64,000 bases of DNA from Clostridia bacterium (GTDB taxonomy: Bacteria > Bacillota > Clostridia > Christensenellales > CAG-138), in assembly GCA_017614315.1 (NCBI GenBank), contig JAGACA010000010.1, forward strand, positions 228,511-292,510. The letters are read 5' to 3'. The position numbers and the translations under genes are program-made. Each line of letters starts with the position of its first letter. Positions within the stretch are counted from its first letter, which is position 1. The notes beneath the pieces were generated by a model. It was not told the DNA's origin. It did no database searches and was given only the letters and a program-made list of their open reading frames with translations. This document shows, piece after piece, positions 51,268-60,847 of this stretch.

Positions 51268-52062
51268 ATGAAACACGTGCTTGGCTGCATAAGAAGAGCC
51301 GACGAACGCTATGGACTGATCCACGACGGCGACAGGATCTGCGTCGGGGTGAGCGGAGGCAAGGACAGCCTGCTGTTGCTCTACGGACTTAGCCTTTACC
51401 GCATGTTCTCGAAAAAGAGCTATGAGGTGATGGGCGTAATGCTCGACCTCGGCCTCGTCGAGCAGGACTGTTCCGCGCTTAAGGAATGGGCGGACAGCGT
51501 CGGAGTGAGGCTCGATATCGTCAAAACCGATATCGGCGACGTGGTGTTCAACATCCGCAGGGAGAAAAACCCCTGCGCTCTCTGCGCGAAGTTCCGCCGC
51601 GGCGCTTTGAACGACGCCGCTCTGGAGCGTGGCTGCAACCTGATCGCCCTCGGGCACAACCGCGAGGACGTGATCGAGACCTTCCTTCTCAGCCTGTTTT
51701 ACGAATCGAGGCTGAACACCTTCGCGCCGGTCACATATATGGATCGGAAGGGCGTAACGGTGATAAGGCCTCTGGTCTTCTTTCCCGAGAAGGAGGCGCT
51801 CTCGGCGGCAAGGCGGCTGGGACTCCCCGTGCAGAAGTCGAACTGCCCGGTCGCGGGCTACACCAAGCGCGAGGAAATGAAGAACCTTTTGAAGGATTTC
51901 CGCAGGATCGTTCCCGATCCGGAGGCGCGGATAATGAAGGCGATCGCCGACACGCACAAGTACGGCATGTGGGACCGCATGAAGCTCCCGCCCGACGGTG
52001 AGACGGCGGACGGATCAAAGATCATTTCGGAGGATCACGACTATGGAAGACGGAAAGAATGA
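51268..52062 (+). CDS. ttcA: TtcA-family tRNA 2-thiocytidine synthetase
   Basis: A 264-residue adenine-nucleotide alpha-hydrolase. The PP-loop SGGKDS (29-34), the Cys103-x-x-Cys106 pair in NPCALCAKFRRGAL, GHNREDVIETFLLSLFY and the later SNCPVAGYTKREEM are TtcA landmarks; three cysteines hold an iron-sulfur cluster. It thiolates C32 of tRNA. A TATAAT box lies at 51224-51229; ATG at 51268 has a weak GGAAG. It overlaps the CtpA-type protease start by 20 bases. Confidence 0.9.
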   Translation: MKHVLGCIRRADERYGLIHDGDRICVGVSGGKDSLLLLYGLSLYRMFSKKSYEVMGVMLDLGLVEQDCSALKEWADSVGVRLDIVKTDIGDVVFNIRREKNPCALCAKFRRGALNDAALERGCNLIALGHNREDVIETFLLSLFYESRLNTFAPVTYMDRKGVTVIRPLVFFPEKEALSAARRLGLPVQKSNCPVAGYTKREEMKNLLKDFRRIVPDPEARIMKAIADTHKYGMWDRMKLPPDGETADGSKIISEDHDYGRRKE

Positions 52063-53395
52063 GATCTTCGACGAAACGAAGATAACCGAGGCCGCGGCCG
52101 ATCCGCAGGCGGAACCCGATCGCGAGCTTCTGATCTTCGGCGAGGGCGACAGCAAGCTCGGCAAGGAGTCGGGCGTCAAGTACACCAAGCCGAGGATCGG
52201 CTATTTCATAATCGCGGGACTCGTCGGCGCGATAGTCGGCGTGGCTCTGACGCTGCTGCTCGTCTCGAAGATAATCGGCGGCGGGCTCAGCAGGCTCACC
52301 CTTATAAAGGATATGGGCGAATACGACAGCTCTGTCATAAGCGAGCTCCTGCAGCGCATCGACGCGACGCATTTCGGCGAGACGCCCTCCGCGAAGGAGC
52401 TCATCGACAAGGCCGCTCACGCGCTGGTGGACGCGATGGGCGATCCGTACGCGAGCTATTATACCGTCAAGGAGTACGAGGATTACACCGCGAGCTTCAA
52501 CGGCAACTATTACGGCATTGGCATACTCGTGCAGAACCCCGACGGGACCGGCGCGCTAATACGCCGCGTTTACGAGGGCTCGTTCGCCGAGCAGGCGGGG
52601 CTTAAAAAGGGCGACCTGATCATCGCCGTCGGCGGCGAGGACGTCACGGCCGTTACGGGCAACGAGCTCGTTTCGCTGATAACCGGAGACGAGGGCTCGA
52701 CCGTCGAGATCGTTTTCCTGCGCGACGGGGAAAAGATGACCGTGAATGTTACCCGCGGCGCGGTTTATGTGAAGCGCGTCGACTATTTCGTGCTGGACAA
52801 CAATATCGGCTATCTGTATTTGAGCTCCTTTTCCGGAAGCGCGGAGGAAGAATTCAAGGCCGCTCTCGAGGACTTCAAGGCGAAGGGGATAACGAAGCTG
52901 ATCGTCGACCTGCGCGACAATCCCGGCGGCTCGCTTTATACCGTCGTCAATATCTGCGACATGCTCCTGCCCAAATGCAACATCTGCTCGATGCAGGGAA
53001 AATCCACTCCCGACGCCGAATACTTCAATTCCGATGAAAGCATGTACGATTTCGAATTCGTGGTGCTCGTAAACGAGTACTCTGCCTCGGCGAGCGAGAT
53101 ATTCGCCGGCGCCATGCAGGACAACGGCAGGGCGAAGATAATAGGCGTCAAGACCTACGGCAAGGGCGTCGTGCAGACGACGTATAAGCTCGATTCCGAT
53201 CACGGCTGGCTGAAGCTTACGACCGACGCGTATTATACCCCGAACGGGACGAACCTCGGCGGGACCGGCATCACTCCCGACATAATCGTCGAGCTGCCCG
53301 AGGAATTGAGATACATGGACATCTATACTCTTTATACGGAGTATTCAGGCAGCGACACGCAGCTTCAGGCGGCCATCGCCGAGCTTTTGAAATAA
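52043..53395 (+). CDS. S41 C-terminal processing peptidase (CtpA type)
   Basis: A 450-residue membrane-anchored serine protease. A cytoplasmic acidic N-terminus precedes a transmembrane helix (about 51-77). A PDZ domain (about 150-235, NPDGTGALIRRVYEGSFAEQ) binds substrate tails. The S41 core has the catalytic Ser in EYSASASEIFAGA (near 347) and Lys in KTYGKGVVQT (near 373), plus DLRDNPGGSLY. GGAGG precedes ATG 52043. In spore formers such proteases take part in envelope signalling; the specific target is unknown. Confidence 0.95.
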   Translation: MEDGKNEIFDETKITEAAADPQAEPDRELLIFGEGDSKLGKESGVKYTKPRIGYFIIAGLVGAIVGVALTLLLVSKIIGGGLSRLTLIKDMGEYDSSVISELLQRIDATHFGETPSAKELIDKAAHALVDAMGDPYASYYTVKEYEDYTASFNGNYYGIGILVQNPDGTGALIRRVYEGSFAEQAGLKKGDLIIAVGGEDVTAVTGNELVSLITGDEGSTVEIVFLRDGEKMTVNVTRGAVYVKRVDYFVLDNNIGYLYLSSFSGSAEEEFKAALEDFKAKGITKLIVDLRDNPGGSLYTVVNICDMLLPKCNICSMQGKSTPDAEYFNSDESMYDFEFVVLVNEYSASASEIFAGAMQDNGRAKIIGVKTYGKGVVQTTYKLDSDHGWLKLTTDAYYTPNGTNLGGTGITPDIIVELPEELRYMDIYTLYTEYSGSDTQLQAAIAELLK

Positions 53396-53489
53396 CGAAT
53401 GCCGTAAGGGCTTTTGCCCGCCTGCGCCCATACCGCATACCCCCCGGTCAACGCGGTACGGGCATTTGGGCGTATAAAAAAGGTGGAAA

Positions 53490-56400
53490 ATGGCTGACTT
53501 TTCTATACTCGAAATACTGAAAAAGCACCCCGAGTACGAAAGACTCCTCGCTTCGCTTCAAAACGGCGAGGGCGCTTTGAGCGTGTTCGGGCTCGGCGAG
53601 GCTCACCGCATACACATGTCCGCGGCGCTATTCAAGGATGCGAAGGAGACGCTCGTTTACATCGCGCCGTCCGCTCTCGCCGCAGTCAAGGCGCACGAGG
53701 AGCTATCGGGGTATTTCGACGACGCCTGCCTCTTCCCCGCCCGCGAGCTGCCGCTTTCCGTCAAGCATTACGTCGAATCGCCTGCGGTGAACGCCCAAAG
53801 GCTTAACGTCATAATGCGTCTCGTCGACAGAAAGCCGACGCTTATCGTGACAAGCATAGAGGCGATGATGCAGCGAATGGCGCCGCCCGAGCTTATCGTT
53901 AACGCGATACACACCGTCAGGATCGGCATGCGTACGGAGCCCGAGATGCTTTTGAAGAAGTTCATCGACGCGGGCTATGTGCGCGAAGATATCTGCGAAG
54001 GTCCCGGTCAGGTCACGAAACGCGGAGGCTATATAGACATTTTCCCGCTGACCGCCCGCGAGCCGGTCAGGATAGAGTTTTTCGGCGACGAGGTCGACAC
54101 CCTGCGTTCGTTCGATCCCGTTTCGCAGCGGTCGACGGAAAACCTTCCTTTCGCCGAGATACCGCCCGCGACGGAGCTCCCGCTCACCGCGGAGCTTAAA
54201 AAGCGCGGCATTGCGGCGCTTCGGGGAAAAGCGGGCTTCGAGGATGAGACCGAGGCGCTGAGGTCGGGCGGAGTTCCCGACAACGCGCTAATGCTCCTGC
54301 CCGTATTCTGCCGTGAGGAGATCTCGTTCGCGGACTATCTTACCGAGAACGCGATAATGCTCCTCGACGAGCCGTCCCGCATCGAAGAGAGCGGAAAGAT
54401 CGTCTTTTCCGGCTTTCTCGACGCGCTTTCCTCCGCGCTTGAGGACGGCGCGGCGCACGAGCTCCAGGCGGGGCTCGTACATTCCGCTCTCGGCACGATA
54501 GAAAGGCTCGACACAAAGAGGACGGCTATGCTGTTCTCGCTTACGAGGAGCTACGGCCTTATTCGGTCGAAGGGGCTCTTCCGCTTCGAGACGAGACCCG
54601 CTCCCCGCTACATGGGGCGCGGCGAGCTTTTGAGGGACGACGTCGTATCCCTCACGCGGGGCGGCGCCGCTGTGATGCTCTTTGCGGGCAGGCACGCGGC
54701 GCGGCTTTCCGATTCGCTCGGCGATCTCGGGCTCGATCTTCCCACGGTAGAAAAGCTCGAACGCGATCCCGTTCCGGGCGAGGCGCTGATACTCGCCTCG
54801 TCGATCCCCAAGGGCTTCGAATACCCCGAGCTTCGCTTCGCGGCGATATCGGAATACGAGATATACGGCGCGGAGCCCGTTTCCGCCTCCGCCTCGTCGA
54901 AGAGCTCCAAAAAGCGCAGGTCGCTCGCGTTCACTGAGCTCGAGCCCGGCGATCTGATCGTGCATGAGACCCACGGCATAGGCAGATTCACGGGCGTAAA
55001 GACGCTGACCGTGGATAAAAAGACACGCGATTACATCGAGCTCGTGTACCTCGGCGGCGACAAGCTTTTCATCCCCACGGATCAGCTCGATCGCGTGCAG
55101 AAATACATCGGCGGCGACGAATCGAAGGCGAAGCTTTCGAAACTCGGCTCCGGCGAATGGCAGAAGACCGTCGCGAGGACGCGCGAGAGCGCAAAGAGGC
55201 TCGCGTTCGACCTCGTTAAGCTATACGGCGAGAGGAGCCGCACGAAGGGCTACGCCTTCTCCCCAGACACCAAGTGGCAGGCGAAGCTCGAAGCGAGCTT
55301 CCCGCACACGGAGACGCCCGATCAGCTTGAGAGCATACGCGAGGTCAAGGCGGATATGGAGTCCGACAGGATAATGGACAGACTCCTATGCGGCGACGTC
55401 GGCTACGGTAAGACCGAGGTGGCTCTGCGCGCGGCTTTCAAATGCGCAATGGACGGCAAGCAGTGCGCCGTGCTGGTGCCGACAACGATACTCGCCCAGC
55501 AGCATTTCAATACGTTCTCCGCAAGGTTCGCGGGCTTTCCCGTGAATGTCGATCTCCTTTCCCGATTCCGTACTCCCTCCGAGCAGGAGAGCGTACGCGA
55601 ACGCCTTAAAAAGGGCGGGATCGACGTCATTATCGGCACGCACAGCCTGCTTTCGAAAAGCGTCCGGTTCCGCGATCTCGGGCTCCTAATAATCGACGAG
55701 GAGCAGAGGTTCGGCGTGAACCACAAGGAGCAGATAAAGGAGCTGAAGAGATCGGTCGACGTGCTTACCCTCTCCGCAACGCCGATCCCGCGAACTCTGC
55801 ACATGAGCCTTTCGGGCATTAGGGACATGAGCGTGATCGAAACGCCTCCCGAGGCGCGGTATCCAGTAAGGACGCTCGTATGCGAATACTCGGAGCCGAT
55901 GATCCGCGAGGCGATCCGGAAGGAGCTTGCCCGCGGCGGGCAGGTGTATTTTCTGTATAATTCCGTCAAGACGATGGAACTTTTCGCGGGGAAGCTCGCG
56001 GAGCTCGTGCCCGAGGCGCGCATCGCCTTTGCCCACGGGCAGATGCCGGAGCGGCGGCTCGAAAACACGATGCTCGATTTCCTCGAGGGGAAGATAGACG
56101 TTCTGATATGCTCCACGATAATCGAAAACGGGCTCGACATAGCGAACGTCAACACGATATTCATTTATGACGCGGACACCCTGGGGCTCGCCCAGCTTTA
56201 TCAGCTGCGCGGCCGCGTCGGAAGAAGCTCGCGCCTCGGGTACGCGTACCTCTTGTACCGCAGGAACAAGGTGCTTTCCGAGGTCGCCGACAAGAGGCTG
56301 ACCGCGATCAGGGAGTTCACCCAATTCGGAGCAGGCTTCAAGATTGCCATGCGCGATCTTGAGATAAGGGGCGCGGGCGAGATACTCGGCGCGGAGCAGT

Positions 56401-56972
56401 CGGGACACATGGCCGAGGTCGGCTATGAGCTTTACTGCAAGCTCATCAATACCGCCATCCGCGAGGTGAGGAACGAGCCCGTCAAGCCCGAACTCGACAC
56501 GGTGATGGAGATACCCATCGATGCGCACATACCGCCGAAGTATATACCCCGCGAGCGCGGACGCATATCGATGTATAAGCGTATAGCGGCGATAAGCGAT
56601 ATGGATTCCATGCGCGATGTGCAGGACGAGCTCATTGACCGCTACGGCGACATACCGAGGCCCGTGCAGAACCTTTTGGAGATATCGCTCCTCAAATCCG
56701 AGGCAGAGGACGCGGGACTCTCCTCCGTCACCGTGAGGAACGAGGAAGCAAAGCTCGTGTTCCTGCCGGACGCGAGGATAGAGCCGGGACGGTTCCTCGA
56801 CGCCGTCGGGCGCATACCCGGCTCGCAGGTCCTGTCGAAAACGGTAAGATCGGGCGAAACCGAAAGGGTCGCCACCGTGCTTCTGATAAGGCAGAGGAAC
56901 AAGTCTGCCGAGGAGATGTTCTCCCTCGCGAAGGACGCCGTGAAAGAACTGAAAAAATGCGCAGAGGACTGA
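53490..56972 (+). CDS. mfd: Transcription-repair coupling factor Mfd
   Basis: A 1160-residue DNA translocase that removes stalled RNA polymerase and recruits UvrAB. The order is UvrB-like N-terminal module (1-330), RNA-polymerase interaction domain starting LEPGDLIVHETHGIGRF (near 484), RecG-like helicase with Walker A GDVGYGKTEVALRAAF (near 635), DEEQ box (near 734), SATPIPRTLHMSL, and C-terminal TRCF domain. Length is normal. AAGGTGG lies upstream. The next gene starts two bases after its stop. Confidence 0.97.
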   Translation: MADFSILEILKKHPEYERLLASLQNGEGALSVFGLGEAHRIHMSAALFKDAKETLVYIAPSALAAVKAHEELSGYFDDACLFPARELPLSVKHYVESPAVNAQRLNVIMRLVDRKPTLIVTSIEAMMQRMAPPELIVNAIHTVRIGMRTEPEMLLKKFIDAGYVREDICEGPGQVTKRGGYIDIFPLTAREPVRIEFFGDEVDTLRSFDPVSQRSTENLPFAEIPPATELPLTAELKKRGIAALRGKAGFEDETEALRSGGVPDNALMLLPVFCREEISFADYLTENAIMLLDEPSRIEESGKIVFSGFLDALSSALEDGAAHELQAGLVHSALGTIERLDTKRTAMLFSLTRSYGLIRSKGLFRFETRPAPRYMGRGELLRDDVVSLTRGGAAVMLFAGRHAARLSDSLGDLGLDLPTVEKLERDPVPGEALILASSIPKGFEYPELRFAAISEYEIYGAEPVSASASSKSSKKRRSLAFTELEPGDLIVHETHGIGRFTGVKTLTVDKKTRDYIELVYLGGDKLFIPTDQLDRVQKYIGGDESKAKLSKLGSGEWQKTVARTRESAKRLAFDLVKLYGERSRTKGYAFSPDTKWQAKLEASFPHTETPDQLESIREVKADMESDRIMDRLLCGDVGYGKTEVALRAAFKCAMDGKQCAVLVPTTILAQQHFNTFSARFAGFPVNVDLLSRFRTPSEQESVRERLKKGGIDVIIGTHSLLSKSVRFRDLGLLIIDEEQRFGVNHKEQIKELKRSVDVLTLSATPIPRTLHMSLSGIRDMSVIETPPEARYPVRTLVCEYSEPMIREAIRKELARGGQVYFLYNSVKTMELFAGKLAELVPEARIAFAHGQMPERRLENTMLDFLEGKIDVLICSTIIENGLDIANVNTIFIYDADTLGLAQLYQLRGRVGRSSRLGYAYLLYRRNKVLSEVADKRLTAIREFTQFGAGFKIAMRDLEIRGAGEILGAEQSGHMAEVGYELYCKLINTAIREVRNEPVKPELDTVMEIPIDAHIPPKYIPRERGRISMYKRIAAISDMDSMRDVQDELIDRYGDIPRPVQNLLEISLLKSEAEDAGLSSVTVRNEEAKLVFLPDARIEPGRFLDAVGRIPGSQVLSKTVRSGETERVATVLLIRQRNKSAEEMFSLAKDAVKELKKCAED

Positions 56973-56973
56973 A

Positions 56974-58278
56974 ATGAACGATATCTATGATAAGCTGATC
57001 GAATCGGTAAGGAACGACCTCGTCCCGTCGCTCGGCGTGACCGAGCCGGGAGCGATCGCGTTCGCCGCCGCTTCCGCGGCAAGGGCCGTCGGCGGGAAGG
57101 TTTCCCGTGTGACAGTAAAACTCAATTCCGGCATCTGCAAGAACTCGTTCACCTGCGCCGTGCCCGGCACGGACGGCATGGGCTGTGCGCTCGCCGCCGC
57201 GCTGGGTTCCGTCGCGGGGGATCCCTCAAAGAAGCTCCTCTCGACCGAGGGTGCGGACGAAGCCGATATCGCCGAGGCAAAGCGGCTCGTGTCGGAGGGA
57301 TCCGCGCGGGCGGAGCTTCTTGATATCTCGCCCGAGGTATTCATCGAGGCGGTCGTCGAGACGGATAAGGGCTCAGCTTCCGCCGTCGTCTCGGGCAGGC
57401 ATGACAGTCTTACAGGGCTTTCGGTAAACGGCGCGAGCCTGCCCGTCGGCGTAATAGGCGACGCGGAGAAGGAGGCTTTTTCGGTATCGTCCGTCACATT
57501 TGCCGACATTATCGAATGCGTCGAGTCCGCGGAGGATCTCGGATTCGTCGACGAGGCCGTCGGCATGGATCTTAAGCTATTCCGCGAGGGCCGTGAAAGG
57601 GGGCTCATCCCCCTGACAGAAGCGCGCTGCGGAACGAACGAAGAGGATATTTCCTCCCCCGCTGACCGCGCCGATCTCGTAACTTCCGGCGCGATCGAGG
57701 CGCGCGTCAGGGGCGCGAACGCCCCCGCCATGGCGATTACGGGCTCGGGCAGTCACGGGATACTCTGCACGCTTCCCGTCCACGAGGCGGCGAGATCCTG
57801 CGGCGAACGCGTGACCGCGGAGGACGAACGGCGCGCGATACTGCTTTCTATGCTTATCACAAAGTACATAAAGGAATGCTCGGGGCTCCTCTCCGCCGCC
57901 TGCGGCTGCGTGCTTGCGGGCGGTACCGGAGCGGCGCTCGGGATAACGTATCTTAAAGCGAAGGCAGCGCCCTGCGCGGATCCGCTTGAAGCGATGCTGA
58001 CGAACGCATTGAATTCCATGGCGGCCTCCGTCACGGGCATGATCTGCCACGGCGGGAACACGGGCTGTTCGCTTAAGGCGTCGGTCGGCGTGCGCATGGC
58101 GTATGCCGCGGCGGAGATGGCGGCGAAGGGCTTGGGCGCGGAGAGCGTGCACGGGATACTGGGGCTTTCGCCCGAGGAGACCATGAAGAATATGGGGCGC
58201 ATCGCCCGGGACATGCTGTCCGTGGAAAAGACGATACTCGGCATTATGAGTTGTAAAGGCTCTTATTTGCTGATATAA
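56974..58278 (+). CDS. L-cysteine desulfidase / serine dehydratase alpha family (YhaM-like)
   Basis: A 434-residue UPF0597 protein. Iron-sulfur cysteines are visible in AACGCVLAGGTGAALGITYL and GMICHGGNTGCSLKAS, and the N-terminal VTEPGAIAFAAA and KLNSGICKNSFTCAVPGT are typical. The family breaks cysteine into pyruvate, ammonia and sulfide using a 4Fe-4S cluster. It starts two bases after mfd and is co-transcribed. It could supply sulfide or detoxify cysteine; the substrate is inferred from the family. Confidence 0.9.
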   Translation: MNDIYDKLIESVRNDLVPSLGVTEPGAIAFAAASAARAVGGKVSRVTVKLNSGICKNSFTCAVPGTDGMGCALAAALGSVAGDPSKKLLSTEGADEADIAEAKRLVSEGSARAELLDISPEVFIEAVVETDKGSASAVVSGRHDSLTGLSVNGASLPVGVIGDAEKEAFSVSSVTFADIIECVESAEDLGFVDEAVGMDLKLFREGRERGLIPLTEARCGTNEEDISSPADRADLVTSGAIEARVRGANAPAMAITGSGSHGILCTLPVHEAARSCGERVTAEDERRAILLSMLITKYIKECSGLLSAACGCVLAGGTGAALGITYLKAKAAPCADPLEAMLTNALNSMAASVTGMICHGGNTGCSLKASVGVRMAYAAAEMAAKGLGAESVHGILGLSPEETMKNMGRIARDMLSVEKTILGIMSCKGSYLLI

Positions 58279-58305
58279 TCAAAAAAACGGTTTCGGGAGG
58301 ATCAC

Positions 58306-59313
58306 ATGGAATACATACTCTTTGGATCGACCGGCGTAACGGTCTCGCGCGTCGGCTTCGGCGGGATTCCCATACAGCGCATCGACGCGGAAGGCACCAA
58401 GGAGCTTTTCAAAAAGCTCATAGACCGCGGGGTGAACTATATCGACACCGCGAGGGGCTATACCGTAAGCGAGGAATACATAGGCTGCGCCGTGGATTCC
58501 CTCGGGATCAGGGACAGGCTTTTCATCGCGACGAAGAGCATGGCCGCCGCGAAGGAAGCCATGGCTAAGGACATCGAAACCAGCCTTAAAAACCTCCGCA
58601 CGGATCACATCGACCTTTATCAGATACACAATCCGTCCATGGATAAGCTCGACGCGATACTTACTCCCGGCGGCGCTCTTGAAGCGCTTTTGGAGGCAAA
58701 GAATGCGGGGAAGATCCTTCATCTGGGGCTCACCTGTCACAGCGCGGCGGTGTTTGAGAGGGCTTTGGAGCTCGATTTCGTCGAATCCGTTATGTTCCCG
58801 TACAACATAGTCGAAACGCAGGGCAAGGAGCTCGTCGAAGAATGCCGCAGGCGCGGCAAGGCGTTCATCGCCATGAAGCCGTTTGCGGGCGGCGCGATCG
58901 AAAACGGCAGGGCTGCAATGCGGTATCTTCTGACCGATCCCTGCGTCACGGTCGTGATCCCCGGAATGTACCTCGAAAGCGAGATCGAGGAAAACACTTC
59001 GTTCGATTCCTCCCCACTTACCGAGGATGAGCAGGCGGACATCGACGCGATCAGGAAGAGCCTGACGGGAAACTTCTGCCGCAGATGCAATTACTGCGCA
59101 CCGTGCACCGTTGGGATAAACATACCCGGCGTGTTCCTGTTCGAGGGGTATCTTGAAAGATACGGCCTTGAGGACTGGGCTCGCGGGCGTTACGCCGCGC
59201 TCCCCGTCAAGGCTTCCGCGTGCATAAAATGCGGGATGTGCGAAACGCGCTGTCCGTATGAGCTGCCGATAAGGCAGATGCTCGAAAGAGCCGCGAAGGC
59301 GTTCGGCGAATAA
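58306..59313 (+). CDS. Aldo/keto reductase with C-terminal iron-sulfur domain
   Basis: A 335-residue protein. An AKR barrel (1-250) shows NYIDTARGYTVSEEYIG with the catalytic Asp/Tyr, DLYQIHNPS and GLTCHSAAVFERAL. A ferredoxin-like tail follows with CRRCNYCAPC near 260 and CIKCGMCETRCPYELPI near 305. Such anaerobic AKRs couple substrate reduction to iron-sulfur electron carriers. GGGAGG lies before the ATG. It is the last gene of the mfd operon; the substrate is unknown. Confidence 0.93.
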   Translation: MEYILFGSTGVTVSRVGFGGIPIQRIDAEGTKELFKKLIDRGVNYIDTARGYTVSEEYIGCAVDSLGIRDRLFIATKSMAAAKEAMAKDIETSLKNLRTDHIDLYQIHNPSMDKLDAILTPGGALEALLEAKNAGKILHLGLTCHSAAVFERALELDFVESVMFPYNIVETQGKELVEECRRRGKAFIAMKPFAGGAIENGRAAMRYLLTDPCVTVVIPGMYLESEIEENTSFDSSPLTEDEQADIDAIRKSLTGNFCRRCNYCAPCTVGINIPGVFLFEGYLERYGLEDWARGRYAALPVKASACIKCGMCETRCPYELPIRQMLERAAKAFGE

Positions 59314-59360
59314 TGGACGTCAGACTTTTATATGCGAAAAACGCAGCCTGCGATCTCGGA

Positions 59361-59567
59361 CTATCCGGGAAGAAAAATCAGAAGCAGTATCCCCGCGGTC
59401 AAAAGCAGCACCAGAAGCACCAGGAGCCACTGCGGCGCGAGGAACAAAAGCGCCGTAAATACCGCGCCGGACAGGAGCAGAACGCACAGCTTCAGCCCCA
59501 TCCCCGGATCGGGGCGTCTTTTCCTTACCCTTTGACCTCTTTTGCAGAAGCTTACGCCGAAAAGCAT
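59361..59567 (-). CDS. Small membrane protein, 68 residues
   Basis: MLFGVSFCKRGQRV, a basic stretch, then two adjacent hydrophobic helices (LCVLLLSGAVFTALLFLA and WLLVLLVLLLTAGILLLIFL). An AGGGGG site is six bases from the ATG. No homologue was recognised, and the G-rich sequence could mimic a ribosome site. An overlapping plus-strand frame has no signals. The call is tentative. Confidence 0.5.
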   Translation of the reverse strand: MLFGVSFCKRGQRVRKRRPDPGMGLKLCVLLLSGAVFTALLFLAPQWLLVLLVLLLTAGILLLIFLPG

Positions 59568-59744
59568 ATGATCCCCCCTTCTATTCCCGCTCAATTGTAT
59601 TCAAAACCCCAAATAATCATGAAAAAACAGTAAAATATATTGAAAAGCCTATTGATTGACGGCTCTTTGAATGATAGAATAGTATGGATGGAATTTTATG
59701 CTCCGTAATGGGTCTTGCCATATATTCGTCTTAGGAGAAAACCA

Positions 59745-60785
59745 ATGGGTTTGTTTGAATTTAATGACGTTGGTATCGATCTCGGTACTTCCAGCGTTCT
59801 TGTATATGTGCATAATAAAGGCATCGTCCTGCGCGAACCCAGCGTCGTCGCAGTTGAAAAGATTACCGGACATATTTACGCAGTCGGAGAAGAGGCGCGC
59901 CGCATGCTCGGCCGTACCCCGGGCAATATAATAGCGATAAGGCCTCTTCGCGACGGCGTCATATCCAATTTCGACATAACCGAAAGACTGCTCCGTCATT
60001 TCCTTAAAAAGGTCGTAGGCACGAGGATATTCTTTAAGCCCCGTGTAGTCGTCTGCGTTCCCTCCGGCGTCACCGAGGTCGAGAAGCGTTCCGTCATCGA
60101 CGCCACGGAAGAAGCCGGCGCGAGGCATACCTACCTTATCGAGGAGCCCATCGCCGCGGCTATCGGCGCGGGCATCGACATTTCGCAGCCGCGCGGAAAT
60201 ATGGTCGTCGATATCGGCGGCGGCACGACGGACGTCGCGATAATCTCCCTCGGCGGTTCCGTTCTTTCCGAGTCGATCAAGGTCGCAGGCGATAAGTTCG
60301 ACGACGCCATCGTCCGCTACATGAGAAAGAAGCACAACCTGCTGATCGGCGAACGCACGGCAGAGGACATGAAGATCAGGATCGGCTCCGCCTATCCGAG
60401 GAAAGAACAGCTCTACATCGACGTTAAGGGCAGGAACCTCATCTCCGGACTGCCCCAGGCGATAACCATCGGCTCGAACGAGATGATCGACGCCCTTGAG
60501 GAGCCTTTGCAGAACATACTCGAGACCGTAAGGAACCTCTTTGAAAAGACCCCGCCCGAGCTCGCGTCCGATATCGCCGAGAACGGCATCTGCCTTACCG
60601 GCGGCGGCGCGCTCCTTTACGGCATGGACAAATTCGTTTCCGAACATACGAAGGTCCCCTGCTACGTCGCCGAGGATCCCATCTCCTGCGTGGCGATAGG
60701 CACGGGCAAGGTGCTCGACAATATCGAGAAATACTCCATCAGCGCGCTTTACGACTACAAGCGCGGAGATTATTTCGAATCGTGA
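59745..60785 (+). CDS. mreB: Rod-shape determining protein MreB/Mbl
   Basis: A 346-residue bacterial actin. MGLFEFNDVGIDLGTSSVLV contains phosphate loop 1; the connect and phosphate 2 motifs are VVDIGGGTTDVAIISLGG; the adenosine motif is ICLTGGGALLYGMD. It forms membrane-bound filaments guiding lateral wall synthesis. ATG at 59745 follows TAGGAG. Several Firmicutes have more than one MreB-like gene; I cannot say which paralog this is. Confidence 0.95.
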   Translation: MGLFEFNDVGIDLGTSSVLVYVHNKGIVLREPSVVAVEKITGHIYAVGEEARRMLGRTPGNIIAIRPLRDGVISNFDITERLLRHFLKKVVGTRIFFKPRVVVCVPSGVTEVEKRSVIDATEEAGARHTYLIEEPIAAAIGAGIDISQPRGNMVVDIGGGTTDVAIISLGGSVLSESIKVAGDKFDDAIVRYMRKKHNLLIGERTAEDMKIRIGSAYPRKEQLYIDVKGRNLISGLPQAITIGSNEMIDALEEPLQNILETVRNLFEKTPPELASDIAENGICLTGGGALLYGMDKFVSEHTKVPCYVAEDPISCVAIGTGKVLDNIEKYSISALYDYKRGDYFES

Positions 60786-60800
60786 CGCATGTACACTCAC

Positions 60801-60833
60801 AAGGGCGCAAGGCAATACCTTCGCGCCCTTTTC
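60801..60833 (+). terminator. Terminator of mreB
   Basis: Stem AAGGGCGC with GCGCCCTT and an inner AAGG-CCTT pairing, followed by TTTC. Confidence 0.75.
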
Positions 60834-60847
60834 AATAGGAGGATAAC

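Noticed and set aside
59313-59633. A 106-codon plus-strand frame after the aldo/keto reductase gene
   Set aside because: It has very basic, Gln-rich composition and no ribosome site; the opposite strand has a better small membrane-protein candidate.
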